Source: Vitis vinifera (taxonomy: Eukaryota; Streptophyta; Magnoliopsida; Vitales; Vitaceae). Taken from it: DNA of 64,000 nt. Below, piece after piece: positions 24,650 to 35,938 of this stretch. Every line of letters starts with the position of its first letter. The first letter of the stretch is position 1. The stretch is taken from assembly GCF_030704535.1 (NCBI RefSeq), contig NC_081811.1:6366001-6430000 (forward strand). Direction: 5' to 3'. Made by a program: the position numbers and the translations under genes. The notes beneath the pieces are model-generated. The model was not told where the DNA came from. It ran no database searches and saw only the letters and a list, made by a program, of their open reading frames with translations.

Positions 24650-24775
24650 AGATATATTTATGGATGAAGAAGGCTATCATACTAGACAGGGTGCTTTTGA
24701 TGAGCATCATTCTACCTTCTTTTGACAAGTACTACCTATTCCAAGGTTTCAGCCTTGTGACAAGCTCCTAGCAAA
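24650..24775 (-). pseudogene. L1-type LINE reverse transcriptase fragment
   Basis: The minus-strand translation gives RLKPWNR, a stop, then YLSKEGRMMLIKSTLSSM, matching the conserved segment after the catalytic core of plant L1 reverse transcriptases (the 'GGR-TLI-S-LS' region). It is in frame apart from a stop and is only a short relic. The neighbouring sequence down to 24550 and up to 25260 is not recognisable. Confidence 0.55.
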
Positions 24776-25260
24776 AGACCCCCATGAATGGTAGGCTTGG
24801 ATCTCGCTTACAATAAAAGCTTTGAGAAATCTTCAATGTCCCTGTTGGAAAAATTACTTTTATTCAGATTTACCTTGCGAGTCAAAGCAAGCTTGAAAGG
24901 GGATGAATTATCAACTTCTTAGCAAATTGTTTTCAGCCTATGAAATGAAATAGAGGTATTGTGTGTAGTGCTTGCAATACGAGCTCCTCTCCCTCCCCTC
25001 TCAGTCCCACCCAAAAGTTCATAAATGCACCTGCCTCCACTTTCATTAATCATTCTATGCCTCCAGTTATAATGATGAAAAGGCAAGAGGATAAGGTAGC
25101 TTCCAGCCTAAACCCCCTAGAATTCTCAAAGAAGCCAGTTGAAGGTCCTATTCACTAGTATAAAAAATTTTACTGTTGAGATGCATGTCTTTATCAAGCC
25201 AACACATGTATTCCTGAACCATCTGGTTCAATGGGTAAAGAAGTTAATTTAATTGAACAT

Positions 25261-25325
25261 AATCATATGTTGTCTCTATTTTCGTGCTTATTTATCAAAA
25301 AAAAAAAATCATATGTTGTCTCTAT
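25261..25325 (+). mobile_element. Ultra-short poly(A) retroposon insertion with 17-19-bp target duplication
   Basis: AATCATATGTTGTCTCTAT at 25261-25279 is repeated exactly at 25307-25325. Between the copies is a 27-bp insert, TTTCGTGCTTATTTATC plus an A run. The TTATC-A(n) end matches the other LINE-type tails in this window. Confidence 0.8.
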
Positions 25326-25760
25326 ATCCATCCACAAATGTTTATGTAACCTGGAATTGGTTAATTCACTAGCAAAAATTGCTGCACCAAGAACTTGACA
25401 ACCCTCTGTAGATGTATTTGGTGAAGTGGCAATAACTTTTCAATTACTCCCGTAAGCTCTGCACAATTCTGTGGCTAGAAAGCCATAGATATCCATTATG
25501 ACTAGAGCTTTATCCCCAAAAGGTCTCAAAGTGGACACTGCCTTCTCCTCAAACCTCTCTCTAGTCAATTTTGTTTGCCCTCATAGGTATGAATTGCTAT
25601 CTTCCATTTAGCATTAGGTTTTGAAGATACCTAAACAAGCATTTACAGTAAAATATTTTCCCAAGGTGCTCTTTTCCTTTGTGTTATTAGTGGTGTAGGC
25701 TTCTTGTGTCCATCCAAGGTAAGTTTTGATTTTTATTGTTTATTTATTTATTTATTTTTC
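25326..25760. other. Spacer between LINE relics, no gene seen
   Basis: No frame or repeat recognised on either strand. A TTTA-rich short repeat (TTTATTTATTTATTTATTT) lies at about 25739-25757, just before the plus-strand LINE relic. Confidence 0.4.
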
Positions 25761-25763
25761 TTG

Positions 25764-26245
25764 GAAGCTCTTTGGAGGAAGATTTTTACTATTGATCAGT
25801 TGGTGAAAAAAGAGAAAGATCCTGATAAATTAGTGTTGCTTTTGTAGGCAGAGTAGTCAACTAGTCACATTTACTTCATTGTGTGGTGGCTCAACCTTTT
25901 GGTATATCTTGGGTGATGGCTTGTTATGTTAAGAGATCACTCTTTAGCCAACAAGGTTTTGTGGAAGTTTAAAAAACTACACCCATGAGCTTGTTTTGGT
26001 GCATTGAAAGCGAAAGGATCAAAGGAGCTTTGAAGTTGTCAAAGTTAAAATTGGAAAACATTTTTCCTTATGTCTTTATTTTTGTTATCTAGAGATTCCC
26101 TCCTTTTGTGTGTGTGCATATGTGTTTGGGAAGAGGGGGTGGAAGTTTTTCTTCTAGATTTAATTGGTAGGGTTCGCTTAAGGCCTTCTTTTTGGCCTCT
26201 AGGGTTAGGCCCATTCATTCTTTTTCCCTTGTTATTTTGAGACAA
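25764..26245 (+). pseudogene. L1-type LINE C-terminal (zf-RVT) fragment, plus strand
   Basis: The plus-strand translation starts EALWRKIFTIDQLVKKE and continues, across stops and small shifts, through HCVVAQPFGISWVM, TPMSLFWCIESERIK and KLENIF. This is the post-reverse-transcriptase zinc-binding region and C-terminus of plant L1 elements. It is 5'-truncated and non-functional. The remainder of the element is absent, or is represented by the minus-strand piece at 24650-24775. Confidence 0.6.
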
Positions 26246-26828
26246 AAAGTTGTCTTATGCCTATACAAATTAATACAAAACATATGCACATAGTCTTTAA
26301 AATACCATAAAAGACTAAATTAACCCTTAATAAAACTATTACCTGGAACCCTTTAACACTCACCCACAAGTTGGGGTGTATATACTCCTAAGACCTAGCT
26401 TGGCACACACAATAGTGGTAAAATGATTGTCAGCCTTAATTTACCAGGTCCTCTCATGAAACATGGGTAACTCACAATGTGAATTGCAGTTTGATTATCA
26501 TGATACATAGTTAAGGGCTTTTGAAGAGAAAACCCAAGCTTGCGTAAAAATTTTTGGATCTACATTATCTTACACATTGTATGAGCCTTAACCTTATATC
26601 CTACATTAGGACTAGGCATTTTACTCATATAGTTTACTAGTTACCACCTATAGAGATACAATATCCACTAGGGGGCCTCTTGATAGTTGAAAATTTTGTA
26701 CAATCCTTACCTGAAAAGCTCACAACATCAAGGATGGAGCCAAACCTTCTTTTATGGAGCAATTTCATACTTATGGTATCTTTGAGATGTCTTAGGATTA
26801 GGATTTTGCACATTGCTTCCTAGTGAAT

Positions 26829-27029
26829 CTACTTAGGTACTTTCATGAAATTACTAAAGATTTTTCTTTTATATGAAAATACAAGACTATCATCTCTGTT
26901 AAGTTTCACATTTTGTTCCATAGGCATTTCGATTAGATTCATTCTTAACATGCCAATTTCATTGAACATATTCAATACGGTCTCACTTCTACTATATGTA
27001 GCTTCAAGGCCTAAGAAGTAACACAACAA
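26829..27029 (-). pseudogene. Copia reverse transcriptase fragment
   Basis: A 66-residue open piece with YFLGLEATYSR, LNMFNEIGMLRMNLIEMPME and QNVKLN, the connection after the copia RT catalytic core. Upstream at about 27108-27121 the catalytic motif reads YEDD, not YVDD. Confidence 0.75.
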
Positions 27030-28098
27030 CCTAAGATCTTAAAGGTCTTTTTCAAGTAACTTTTCACTTCTTTAATGCTTGTAACATCACTATAAGAGAC
27101 AATAATATCATCTTCATATACAATGAGTATTTGATGTCGTTTTCCCTCTTGAGAACAAATACAAAGTGGTCAAAATTATACATTTAAAACCAATTGATAG
27201 AAGAATAATAATTAATTTATTAAAGTAGGCTCTAGGAGATTATTTTAATCCATAAATAGCTTTATTTAATTTGCAAACTCTAACTTCATACTCCCTCTCA
27301 AGCAATAGACTCAAATGATTGGCCTAAATATATTTCCTCGTTCAAATTATAAAAATGCATTCTTCACATCTAGTTGATGTTGACTCCACTAAAAAAAATT
27401 GACAAACAAGGAATCTAAACATGTCGTAAATTTGGAAAGGCAACAAGGGAAGTTCTTAAATTAATCCACACCATATGAGAATACCCTTTTTGAACTAATC
27501 GAGTTCCAAATCATTTTGTGGTCTCATCTAGATGATACTCGCCAATAACCAACAAAATCTTTCCTTTGAGGTAAGGCAGTAAGCTACCATGTTCTTTTAT
27601 CAAAGAGAGCATTCATTGCTTCTTCTGTTGCCTTTTTTCACCCATGGTGATTTAAAGCATTTTGATAAGACTTAGTGATGGAACTATATGACAAGGCATG
27701 AATAAAAGATTGATAGGGGACAAGTTATCTAAAGATATATAATGGGTAAAAAGGATAATGAGTACGATTGTATTTACCTTTCCTAAGTGTAGGGAGGGAG
27801 GGAGACTAGGAAAGCGGGGGGGAGGGGATTTGAAATAGTAGGTGGTGTATGATCATCTTATGAAGAGTTTAGAGGAGGTGGAGGTTGAGATTAATTTGCT
27901 TCCCTACTCATTTTGTTTCCTCTGATATACTTGTAATGGTTTGTAATTCTTACATGGAGAAGTATCAGTAACAACAGGGAGAGGAAGAGTATGGGGTAGG
28001 CTCAATTAGTTACATGATGTAAAAATAAATGGTAGACTAAAACAAGGTTACAGTAGCACTAATTTATAAGACACAAGATTCGAGTACTTAAATATTTT

Positions 28099-28549
28099 CT
28101 AAGCTTTTAGAGTATCTAAGAAATGCACATTTAATAAATGAGGATCAAGCTTGTCTTTGTTTGGAGAAAACCTATGAATGAAGAAAATGCACCCACAAAC
28201 CCCAAGAGGGTGAGAAAATAGAGGATGATAAGAAAATAACACAAGATATGGAGTTCTATAATGGAATGTGGAGGAGGATAACTGATTGTCAAATAACATG
28301 CATTGAGAATAACATATCCCTAAAAAAATTTTGGCACTCATGTAAAACATAATAGAACAAGCAACATCCAATATGTGATGAGTTTTTTTTGTTGTAACTA
28401 TCCCTTGTTGTTGGGGTGTGTAAATAAATGAAAACTGGTGGATAATTCCGTTTCCAATACACAAGCACACAAAAAAGGAAACTATCATCATACTTAAGAG
28501 CATTATCATATAAGAACACCAATTGAAAGAACAAAGTGTTTAAATGCAT
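28099..28549 (-). pseudogene. Copia integrase fragment, two overlapping frames
   Basis: Two minus-strand frames jointly cover the integrase C-terminal half. One has HHILDVACSIMFYMSAKIF, then RTPYLVLFSYHPLFSHPLG and FSPNKDKLDPHLLNVHFLD. The other carries YLHTPTTRDSYNKK and HIGCCLFYYVLHEC. The match switches frame several times, so it is a pseudogene. Confidence 0.75.
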
Positions 28550-30077
28550 GAGGTACTGGAACCTTTATTTTGACAAAAATAACTATGTGCCTTGAGGGCA
28601 ATCATCAATAAAACTAAAAAATACTTAAATTCTTGAACATTAGGGATGTGACATAGACCCCAAACATATGAATGGATTAAAGCAAAAGGATAGGAAAGAT
28701 AACCTATGGTTTTGGTCAAGTTTACAAGACTCACGCTCAAACTCATTGACTTTGAAAAGAAGGAACAAATGAAGAAAGAGCTTCAAGATTTCACATCTTC
28801 CTTCCCTAAGATTGAAATCAAGACTGACTATTAAGATAGTAGGGCCTATCTAACTTAAGCCCCCCTAAAAATGTTGCCTATCAAAAAAACAAACAAACAA
28901 ACAAACACCCTCCACAAATCTTCCTCTTCATGTGGAGATCGTGAAAAAGACATTGAAAAGAAAAAAAGACATCTAACACAATTAAATTATTTAGTAAATT
29001 GACTAATAGATGATAAATTAATAGGAAATTTGGGTACATACTAATAGAATTAAGTTTAAAACAAAACAAGGGAATGGGATGGATCACTCCTTGATTAAGA
29101 GCAAAAGATGAAGATCCAGTAGGACTAAGGATGCATTAGAAGACTTGGTTAAATTAGAAAATTATGAGGATTCACTAGTGACAGCTCTCTAATCTATAAT
29201 CCAAGGGGAAGAAGACTACCCAAAAGCAAGAAGAGCATGCATGCCTAAATGTGCCAAGGTAATAGTTGGAGCATTGAGGTTAAACTAATAGGAAATCTCA
29301 GAAGACTGTTGCTTTATTTTGCTGTAGTCATCCAGAGTCAAGGTCATAGACTGATTATTGCCAGCAAGCTTAACAATGGTAGGAACATAAATTTTGCACA
29401 ATGTGATTAGCTCATGTAGGATGACCAAACTTATTCCAACCTTTATCAAAGATATGATTCATTCTGCCATAATGTATGCATTGCTAGAAACATTTATCTC
29501 TACCTCTCTCTAAACCTTGGTTTTGATCTCAATTAGGCTGACCACCTCAACTTGTTCCTGAAGATGCAAGAGCTGAAGTATCCTAAATCCCCAATGAAGA
29601 GGACTATAGATCAATACGCTAAAGATAGGCATTACTAAAAGATGGTCTTTTCTCACTAGCCAATATACTATGTTTGACTTCAACATATTTGCAATCAATG
29701 ATAGAGAGAAATTAACAACCTGAAACTCTTCTCTTTGCCTTTTCTAAATTTCTATATCAGTAAACAATAGTTAATAGCAATTTAGTTTCTTCCACATGCA
29801 TAATGCCCAAAGATTTCTTGTCTTACTTTGTCTTAAAAATATCCTTGCAGCTTACAGATTTGGAAAAAATATATATATTTTTTCTTGGAGTATGTCACTC
29901 TAACTGCATCTCATATCTCCTTTATAGTTTCTAGAAGCATGCAATTGACACCAACAGAGGATTCCATACTCTTCCATAACCATATTATTATACTGAAATG
30001 ATCGTATTACTCATCATAACTCCTTGATTTGTGGAAAACAATTATCTTCAACAGTATGCTTTAGTTTACTCTGTCTC

Positions 30078-30407
30078 AATATACACCCTCAGGTCCTTCA
30101 TAGCTTTAGCCCACAATAAATATCTAAGTGTTTTACAACTCAACTGGACTACGGTTTGCGCTTCAAAAGTTTGAGAGTGTTGGTTTTTTCTGTGTTTTTA
30201 GTTTTCTTTAGTTGAGTGTTTTCTCTTTTGTTCAGTTTTTATTTTGTGGGAAGGACCTCTCATCCTTCTTTTGGTTTCTTCTCTTTCTCTTGTATCTCTT
30301 CTTTTTCTTGTATTTTTTCCTCTATTAATATACTTTTCTTCGTTTCTGATAAAAAAAAAAAAAATATACACCCTCAGGTCCTTCATAGCTTTAGCCCACA
30401 ATAAATA
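30078..30407 (+). mobile_element. Poly(A)-tailed retroposon insertion with 45-bp direct repeats
   Basis: A perfect 45-bp direct repeat (30078-30122 and 30363-30407) flanks a 240-bp insert. The insert ends CTATTAATATACTTTTCTTC, GTTTCTGAT, then a 14-base A run. This is the ending of an L1-like 3' tail, placed inside the gag region of the decayed copia element. No frame is recognised in the insert. Confidence 0.75.
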
Positions 30408-30779
30408 ATTAGGTCTCTTTTCTGTCACTAATGTGATTTGAATACCAATACCATCTCCAAATTTGTGATCACCGAATGCCATAATTTAACTATTGAAGGG
30501 AGAAAATAAGAACTACAACACTTATCTTTAAAGCAAAGGGATGTTAGTCAACTTCAACATTGGCAGGAACTTGCATTATAATTGCATAACATGACATGGG
30601 TGATACACATCTTACACACCAACAATCATAGAGAAGGATTGTTGTACTACAGACATAAGAATAGTACTTGCATAACATGGGCACAAGGAGTGGCATAACA
30701 CTTGGATCAGATACTTTCAGGTGTGGGATACTATAGTGGTACTATGACTTGGGTACTATAGTGGGGTTACAGCAACATC

Positions 30780-31080
30780 AGTACTGTAGTCAATGTTTTA
30801 AAAGGCTATTAAGGCGTATGCCTTGAGGCTTATGTTTTAAGGCTTTGTGAATTAGTTTTAAGGCTAAGTCTCAATTAGGGTATTTGAGTCTTAAATCTCG
30901 CCTGATTAAGGTTTATAACCTTAAGGCTATATTGAGGTTTAAGCCACAAATATTTAAAGGGTTTTCATGGGTTTGGGGCCTTTCTGGACTTTTGGAATAT
31001 TATACAAGGCTTAAGCCTAATTTAATGAGCTTAAATTGGTTTCATACTTTTGTGGGCTTTTAATATAGATTTTATAAGTT
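30780..31080. repeat. GTTTTAAAAGGC-type repeat within the copia 5' region
   Basis: Begins CAATGTTTTAAAAGGC and is packed with AAGGC/AGGCTTA motifs (AAGGCGTATGCCTTGAGGC, TTTAAGGCTTTG, CCTTAAGGC). It resembles a dispersed plant repeat family with 'AAGGCG' ends and probably inserted into the LTR of the decayed copia. The far boundary is uncertain. Confidence 0.4.
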
Positions 31081-31185
31081 GTCTTATTCTGTTATAAAAT
31101 AGCACATATGTGTGTGTATGTGTGTATTGTTTGCTGAATACCATAACCCTAGCTAAATAAAACTCTTACTAATAATCCTTTAACA

Positions 31186-32020
31186 TTCCCCTTTTCTTTT
31201 CTTTGGTATTTCTTGTGTTTGTTATATGCTTCCTATGTACTAGGGTTTGACCCCCTATCAATGCTTTTTTATATTTTGTGTTTGCCTATCAAAAGAAGTG
31301 TGAATGCAATCTCATTTTCCTTTTTCTTCTCTTTTTCTTCATACAGGACTTTAAATTATTTTAATTGTTGATACTGTTATTCCACTTTAAGCAATCAATG
31401 GAGGTCAACAGAGAGTTCCACATTATGTCAAAAGAAGCTAATTCAATTTGTACTAGAAGAATGTGCATGGCTCCCTCAGGTTGTTGATATGTCACAATTC
31501 TTTTCATTTGGGATTTAATCTGACAGTGCAATCTCAGCTGGTTCATATTTATAAACTTTGGATTTGATTCACATGTATGCAATCCCTTACATTTGAGTTA
31601 TAGTACTTCCGAATGATAGATCATTAAATATATTTGTTGGTCCCAGTCTTCCTTACAGCTTTTGACAGGTAAATCTTCAGTAAGTTTTTAGCTTTTTGTG
31701 ATCATTAGTCTTTCTCCCAGTTTCTTGCAGTGTTATGGTTGCTTAGTGTATTGGTATATTTTTGTCTTTGTTCTGACTTGAACCTAGAACCTCCCATAAA
31801 CCCTTTATTACTTGAGCTTGGCCTCAAGGGCATTTTGGTTGTTTAGTGTATTGTCTTCCATAGAACCATTTTTATCCAATTGGATAACCAAATGGTATAG
31901 TGACATTTTTTCTAATATACATTGGGACTAACGTCATTCTAAAGATAAAGCTAAAATGAGTAAATCCAGCTGCAATTTTGGCTTTGGATGGGTCATCATA
32001 GAAATGTTATATTCGTAATT
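31186..32020. other. Spacer, no supported gene
   Basis: No frame with family resemblance. The block 31380-31560 is less AT-rich and has short open frames on both strands, but nothing recognisable. Confidence 0.4.
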
Positions 32021-32021
32021 T

Positions 32022-32216
32022 TACAATATTCATTAATTTTTTTTTTAATAGGTAAATAAGAGTTTGTATTAGTAAAGGCTAGAAACGGTGAAAAAAGTAC
32101 TTCGCGAAGTATACAAACAACACCCAAGAGCTAGGCAAAAAGAAAGACGAAAACCTTTCACCTAACTAAACAAAAGCCACTCTATAAAATCAATCATGGA
32201 CAATATTCGTTAAATT
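32022..32216 (-). mobile_element. Minus-strand LINE/SINE-like 3' end with target duplication
   Basis: ACAATATTCATTAAT (32023-32037) is repeated as ACAATATTCGTTAAAT at 32200-32215. Between them is about 160 bp with a T run at the left, that is, a poly(A) tail on the minus strand. Read on the minus strand it ends CTTATTTACCTATT-A(n), contains TTTGTATACTTCGCGAAG, and looks like a 5'-truncated L1 3' untranslated region. Confidence 0.65.
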
Positions 32217-32446
32217 AATTAGAATGTTAATGTTTCTATGCTTGTTACAATGTTGAGTGTGTAAATATTTTAACATGGTCTGTGTCATATGCATGATTTA
32301 GAGTTTTCATGAACATTTAATAGATGATGTGCACATATAGATTTTCTGCCTATTGCTTTTATTGAATGAATATCTTCTAATGTATTTGCTCCGTCAATAC
32401 CAAACTTCTGGGACTGGTTATATTGTTTTGATTCCAATTTCCTTTT

Positions 32447-32659
32447 ATGTCAACTGGCCATGGTTTTTTATCCTCATCATTGTTGCAATTCTTGTATGGG
32501 ATTACTGGTGCAGTTTTTAAAGTGGCACAAGAACAATCATATGCTGATTCTATGGAAGGAATTGCTTCTCATGTAATTTCTTGCTCTGGCACTTTGATTG
32601 GGCTTGTGGTAAATTGGTCAATCACTGGATGGAAGATTGGTCTTGATTTTCAGGCTTAA
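32447..32659 (+). other. Unrecognised 70-codon open frame
   Basis: Encodes 70 residues with two moderately hydrophobic stretches (SSSLLQFLYGITGAVF; CSGTLIGLVVNWSITGW). An alternative frame at the start gives another hydrophobic run. The sequence is richer in GC than its surroundings, as exons are. I do not recognise it. It may be an exon relic or chance; no start, splice or neighbour evidence settles it. Confidence 0.2.
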
Positions 32660-33750
32660 GTTATGTATATTAGTGAGGTATGGAACTTATGAGCTTACCT
32701 CATATATAAGATCTGTTGCACATAAGTCATTTTCGATTTATCAGATGTTTTCATTCTCCCTTCTTCATGGGTTTTGTTTTGTTTTTGTTGATGATATATG
32801 TAGATAAAGAGCCAAGGATTATCTTCTTCCAAGATCTATATAAAAATCAGAACGGACATGGTTGGAAAGGCTTTCCTCATTGAATTTTTTTTTTTCATTT
32901 TTTTTGTTTATTTATTTTATTATCATTGTGGTGTTCTGGGGCAGGGATATGCTAAATGTAAAATATGCGAAATGTACATTTATTTTCCCTTATTATATTT
33001 CAGTGGCATGAATTTATTTCTGGTCAGCCATTTTTATGATAAATGTGGAAGACTTATCAGTATCTCCCTCCTTAATTTCATATGAGAAGTGCTTAATGTC
33101 TTATTGATCTTTTGGGATGTCATGAGCTTAAAGCAATGGGATAGATGTGATGTCAAGGGGTATTTTTGTGGCTGTTGCCACGCATCTTACTCATCAATTA
33201 TAAATGCCAAAATTACATGGTTTGGTTAAGGCCCAAATCAATTAATTGCAATAGATTCATATTGCATTCTCTTTGAGTAGCAGTGGTCGTGACACAAAAG
33301 TTGTACTCCACCATTATTTCACCAGGTTTGTATGGTACATGTCTTAGTAAAACTATGATGCTTCTCTCAAATTCCTTTCAATTCCTTTCTCATATTTCCT
33401 TCTTTCCTCTAAGGTCAAAACTCCCTTGTTTCTCAGGACAAACCATTTCTCAAGACTATTGGAATCTTCTCTTCTTAGAGCTGGTGAAATCCAAGTATCA
33501 GTGCAAATTACTGAACTCAAATCGCAATTGAATCATGACTCATGAGACAGTTCATGAAGAGGGTAGAAAGGTCTTGTATGTAGAATGGTGGGGGCACAGT
33601 GCTGCAAGGTCAAAACTCTCTTGGTCTCTTTGTTTGCTTTCGATTCATCATCATCACCAAGGGACGTAAGCACTTGACAACATGGGGTTTTTTTTCTCCT
33701 TTCTATCGTCATTAAGTGACATAGAGAGATTTATATATATATACACACAC
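32660..33750. other. Spacer, no supported gene
   Basis: Open frames here are short and lack family features. Confidence 0.45.
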
Positions 33751-33835
33751 ACATAAGCAGTATGATCTCATCATTAACTTAATCTAACAAGCATGTGATG
33801 TTTGCAACATACGTAAGCCATATGATCTCATCTTT
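33751..33835 (+). promoter_or_regulatory. Distal conserved block of ERF promoters, two copies (34.3-kb gene)
   Basis: ATAAGCAGTATGATCTCATC (33753-33772) and CGTAAGCCATATGATCTCAT (33812-33831) are close variants of one block. It recurs upstream of the other tandem ERFs at 35672, 37526, 37563 and 39342, and of the ERF relic at 40701. The position is about 475-555 bp before this gene's ATG. Function is inferred only from conservation. Confidence 0.55.
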
Positions 33836-34104
33836 ATATATATTTACAACTATAAATAGAACTTGTCCTTTCTGTTCTAATAGAGGGATCTATATTTTCT
33901 TATTGCTTTTCAGTTCCCAATACAAATAAACTAATTTACAGCATAGCCATCAGTGCCTGCACACACCAACCAGATTAGATGGAAGAATAGAATCCGCACC
34001 AATGCAGAAAAAAGTAATAATATATAAAGTAGCGGGATTTATGTTTTCTTATTATTTTATTTTTGACATTCTGTTATTGTATGATGAATTAGTGATGTTA
34101 GGAG

Positions 34105-34156
34105 GATGATGAAATAGGGATACGTCATCTGTGTGACATCACAAGAAGCAACCTGA
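34105..34156 (+). promoter_or_regulatory. Proximal conserved ERF promoter block (34.3-kb gene)
   Basis: Contains GATGATGAAATAGGGATACG then TCATCTGTGTGACATCAC and AACCTG. The same block, with the same internal order, stands before the next three ERF genes. The TACGTCAT and TGACATCA pieces resemble bZIP (TGACG-type) sites arranged as a pair. Confidence 0.65.
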
Positions 34157-34263
34157 TAAAAAATTGTCACCAAGAATGCATACAAAATTAGTCTTCTGAG
34201 AATCCATCCCTATTGGAAGATCTCACCTTAAATTTCTGCCATTTGTAGGCTTTGCCCATCCAG

Positions 34264-34271
34264 TATAAATA
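34264..34271 (+). promoter_or_regulatory. TATA box
   Basis: TATAAATA, 35 bp upstream of the ATG at 34306, which implies a very short leader. Confidence 0.7.
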
Positions 34272-34305
34272 TTAGGGGTAAGTTAGTATTCTCATTGAGG
34301 TAGAC

Positions 34306-34776
34306 ATGGAACCAGACTCTAAAGAAAAATCCAATGAAGAGAAAGGAGAGGTACGATACAGAGGTGTGCGAAGGCGGCCTTGGGGAAAATTTGCAGCAGA
34401 GATTCGTGACCCAGCTAGGCAAGGAGCGCGCATGTGGCTTGGGACTTTCACTACGGCAGAGGAAGCAGCAAGAGCTTATGATCGAGCAGCTTATGAAATG
34501 AGGGGTCCCTTAGCCATTCTCAACTTCCCTGAGGAATATGAAAATGTTGCTTGTCCTTCTCACTCTTCATCAGTTAGGTTCCCTGAGGAACGTCAAATTG
34601 TTGTATCACCTCCTTGCTCTTCATCATCTTCGCCATCATCATCCTCATTGATGTTTGAGAATACAGAAAGAACTAGGGATGTGCATGAAAAACAAGTTTT
34701 TGAATTTGAGTACTTGGATGACAAGTTGTTAGAAGACCTTCTTGAGTGTGAGGAAAAGAAAACCAAGAACGAGTGA
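34306..34776 (+). CDS. ERF95/ERF98-like transcription factor, tandem member 1
   Basis: A 156-residue nuclear DNA-binding activator of the ethylene/jasmonate-responsive ERF group IX. A single AP2 domain covers residues 18-75 ([18 protein letters not shown] ... [15 protein letters not shown] ... LAILNFP), the fold that binds GCC-box promoters. A Ser-rich linker follows (about 85-118). At the C-terminus is [20 protein letters not shown] (131-150), the EDLL activation motif known from Arabidopsis ERF98/TDR1. The short N-terminus before the AP2 domain and the single exon are typical. The gene is the first of four head-to-tail copies and shares proximal and distal promoter blocks with them. The assignment to ERF95/98 rather than another group IX member is by resemblance. 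Confidence 0.95.
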   Translation: MEPDSKEKSNEEKGEVRYRGVRRRPWGKFAAEIRDPARQGARMWLGTFTTAEEAARAYDRAAYEMRGPLAILNFPEEYENVACPSHSSSVRFPEERQIVVSPPCSSSSSPSSSSLMFENTERTRDVHEKQVFEFEYLDDKLLEDLLECEEKKTKNE

Positions 34777-35150
34777 AGGTTTTCAGAACTTGCGGGGATT
34801 GTAACATAATCATCATTGACTTATACCATTATTCAATGTTACCGTGTTTTCTTAATATTTTCTGTTTTTGGTTTAAGAAAGAAAATGATGGATTCAGGAT
34901 TCCACCTCTGTTATTATTATTATATTTCAATATTCTATGTTCCCTTTTCGATTTTTATTGTACTCTGTTCCTTCTTGTTTGTAAGATTTAACCGGCATAC
35001 AATGATACAACTACTATTTGGGAGCTTTTAATTGTGTTTCTTGAATGATATATGTTGTTGGTTTGGTTCTTGATAATACCATAGTTTGACTTCCATTTAT
35101 TGGATACATACCTGTCTGAGGGCTGACACTAGCTTGGTTGTCAGTTGCTT

Positions 35151-35356
35151 GACTTGCCTCTGATTCTGTGTCTTGTCTGTCCACAGAAATTGCTATTTAT
35201 CCTATCGGATACTCGGATTCCTCTGCTTTTACTGTTTCTTCATACTTTTAGTTGACTTGCCTCTGATTCTGTGTCTTGTCTGTCCACCAAAATTGCTATT
35301 TATCCTATCGGATACTCGGATTCCTCTGGTTTTACTGTTTCTTCATACTTTCAGAA
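35151..35356. repeat. Tandem 103-bp duplication downstream of ERF member 1
   Basis: Two adjacent copies (35151-35253 and 35254-35356), each starting GACTTGCCTCTGATTCTGTG and ending in ACTGTTTCTTCATACTTT. They differ at only a few positions. Diverged relatives of the same unit lie downstream of the second and third ERF genes (about 37018-37110 and 38962-39080). The 3' spacer therefore belongs to the original duplicated ERF unit. Confidence 0.8.
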
Positions 35357-35671
35357 AGCTCTTAGAACAAAATTTCCAGGATATATTGAATCACACCCAA
35401 AGCGATCATGATCCATGAGATGTCTCACTAGTGAATGTAGCAAATGCTTGGTCTTATCAAGGCACTAACACGAAAAAGTGAACCTTAGTCAACCCCTGCT
35501 TCCAAACACCCTAGTTAAAATATTAATGGTGCTCTTTGGACATACCTGAAAACACAAGCTCAGAGGATTATTCAATTTATCTATTGTGTGTTCTTGGGAG
35601 TAGATTTTTTTTTCTTATTCATGATTGTTGAATGAGATAAGCAGTTGATAGCATTGAGGGATCTCTATTAG

Positions 35672-35700
35672 CGTAAGCCCCATGATCTCACCATTAACAA
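35672..35700 (+). promoter_or_regulatory. Distal conserved ERF promoter block (36.2-kb gene)
   Basis: CGTAAGCCCCATGATCTCAC, the same block as at 33812, about 550 bp before the ATG. A TGACGTTTC motif follows at 35707. Confidence 0.5.
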
Positions 35701-35938
35701 ATGAAGTGACGTTTCCGAGAAACGTAGGCGATATTTATATCTTAAAAGACTAAAACAATCTTTGTCCCAATTTATATTTTTTGGTATTAAAGTAGTAGAG
35801 ACCTGATTAAAAAAGAGAAAACAGAATCAACGATTGCACATAGAGTGACCTTCCAAAAACACACATAAATAACTAGGATATTTTTTTTTTCTCATTATTT
35901 TATGTTGTGTTAATCATATGACTAATTAATAGCACTAC

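Larger units (their letters stand above)
26245..31185 (-). mobile_element. Decayed Ty1/copia retrotransposon
   Basis: Minus-strand remnants appear in copia order. Gag start near 30480-30400 (NYLLWAKAMKDLRVY). A degraded zinc knuckle is near 29490-29405 (HIFDK-WNKFGHPT-like). The integrase is at 28550-28100 (HHILDVACSIMFYM, then the SHPLGVCGCIFFIH block). RT pieces are at 27370-27330 (DVKNAFL-like) and 27121-27108, where the active site reads YEDD, and the YFLGLEATYSR block follows at 27029-26829. The outer ends share AATAAAACT-TTAC and CCTTTAACA: at about 26330-26358, followed by CTCACCCACAAGTTGG, a purine-tract relic, and again at about 31160-31184. Full LTR limits cannot be fixed by eye. 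Many stops and shifts; long dead. Confidence 0.75.

Noticed and set aside
24961..25158. 65-codon plus-strand frame
   Set aside because: No conserved features; it lies between LINE relics and probably arose by chance.
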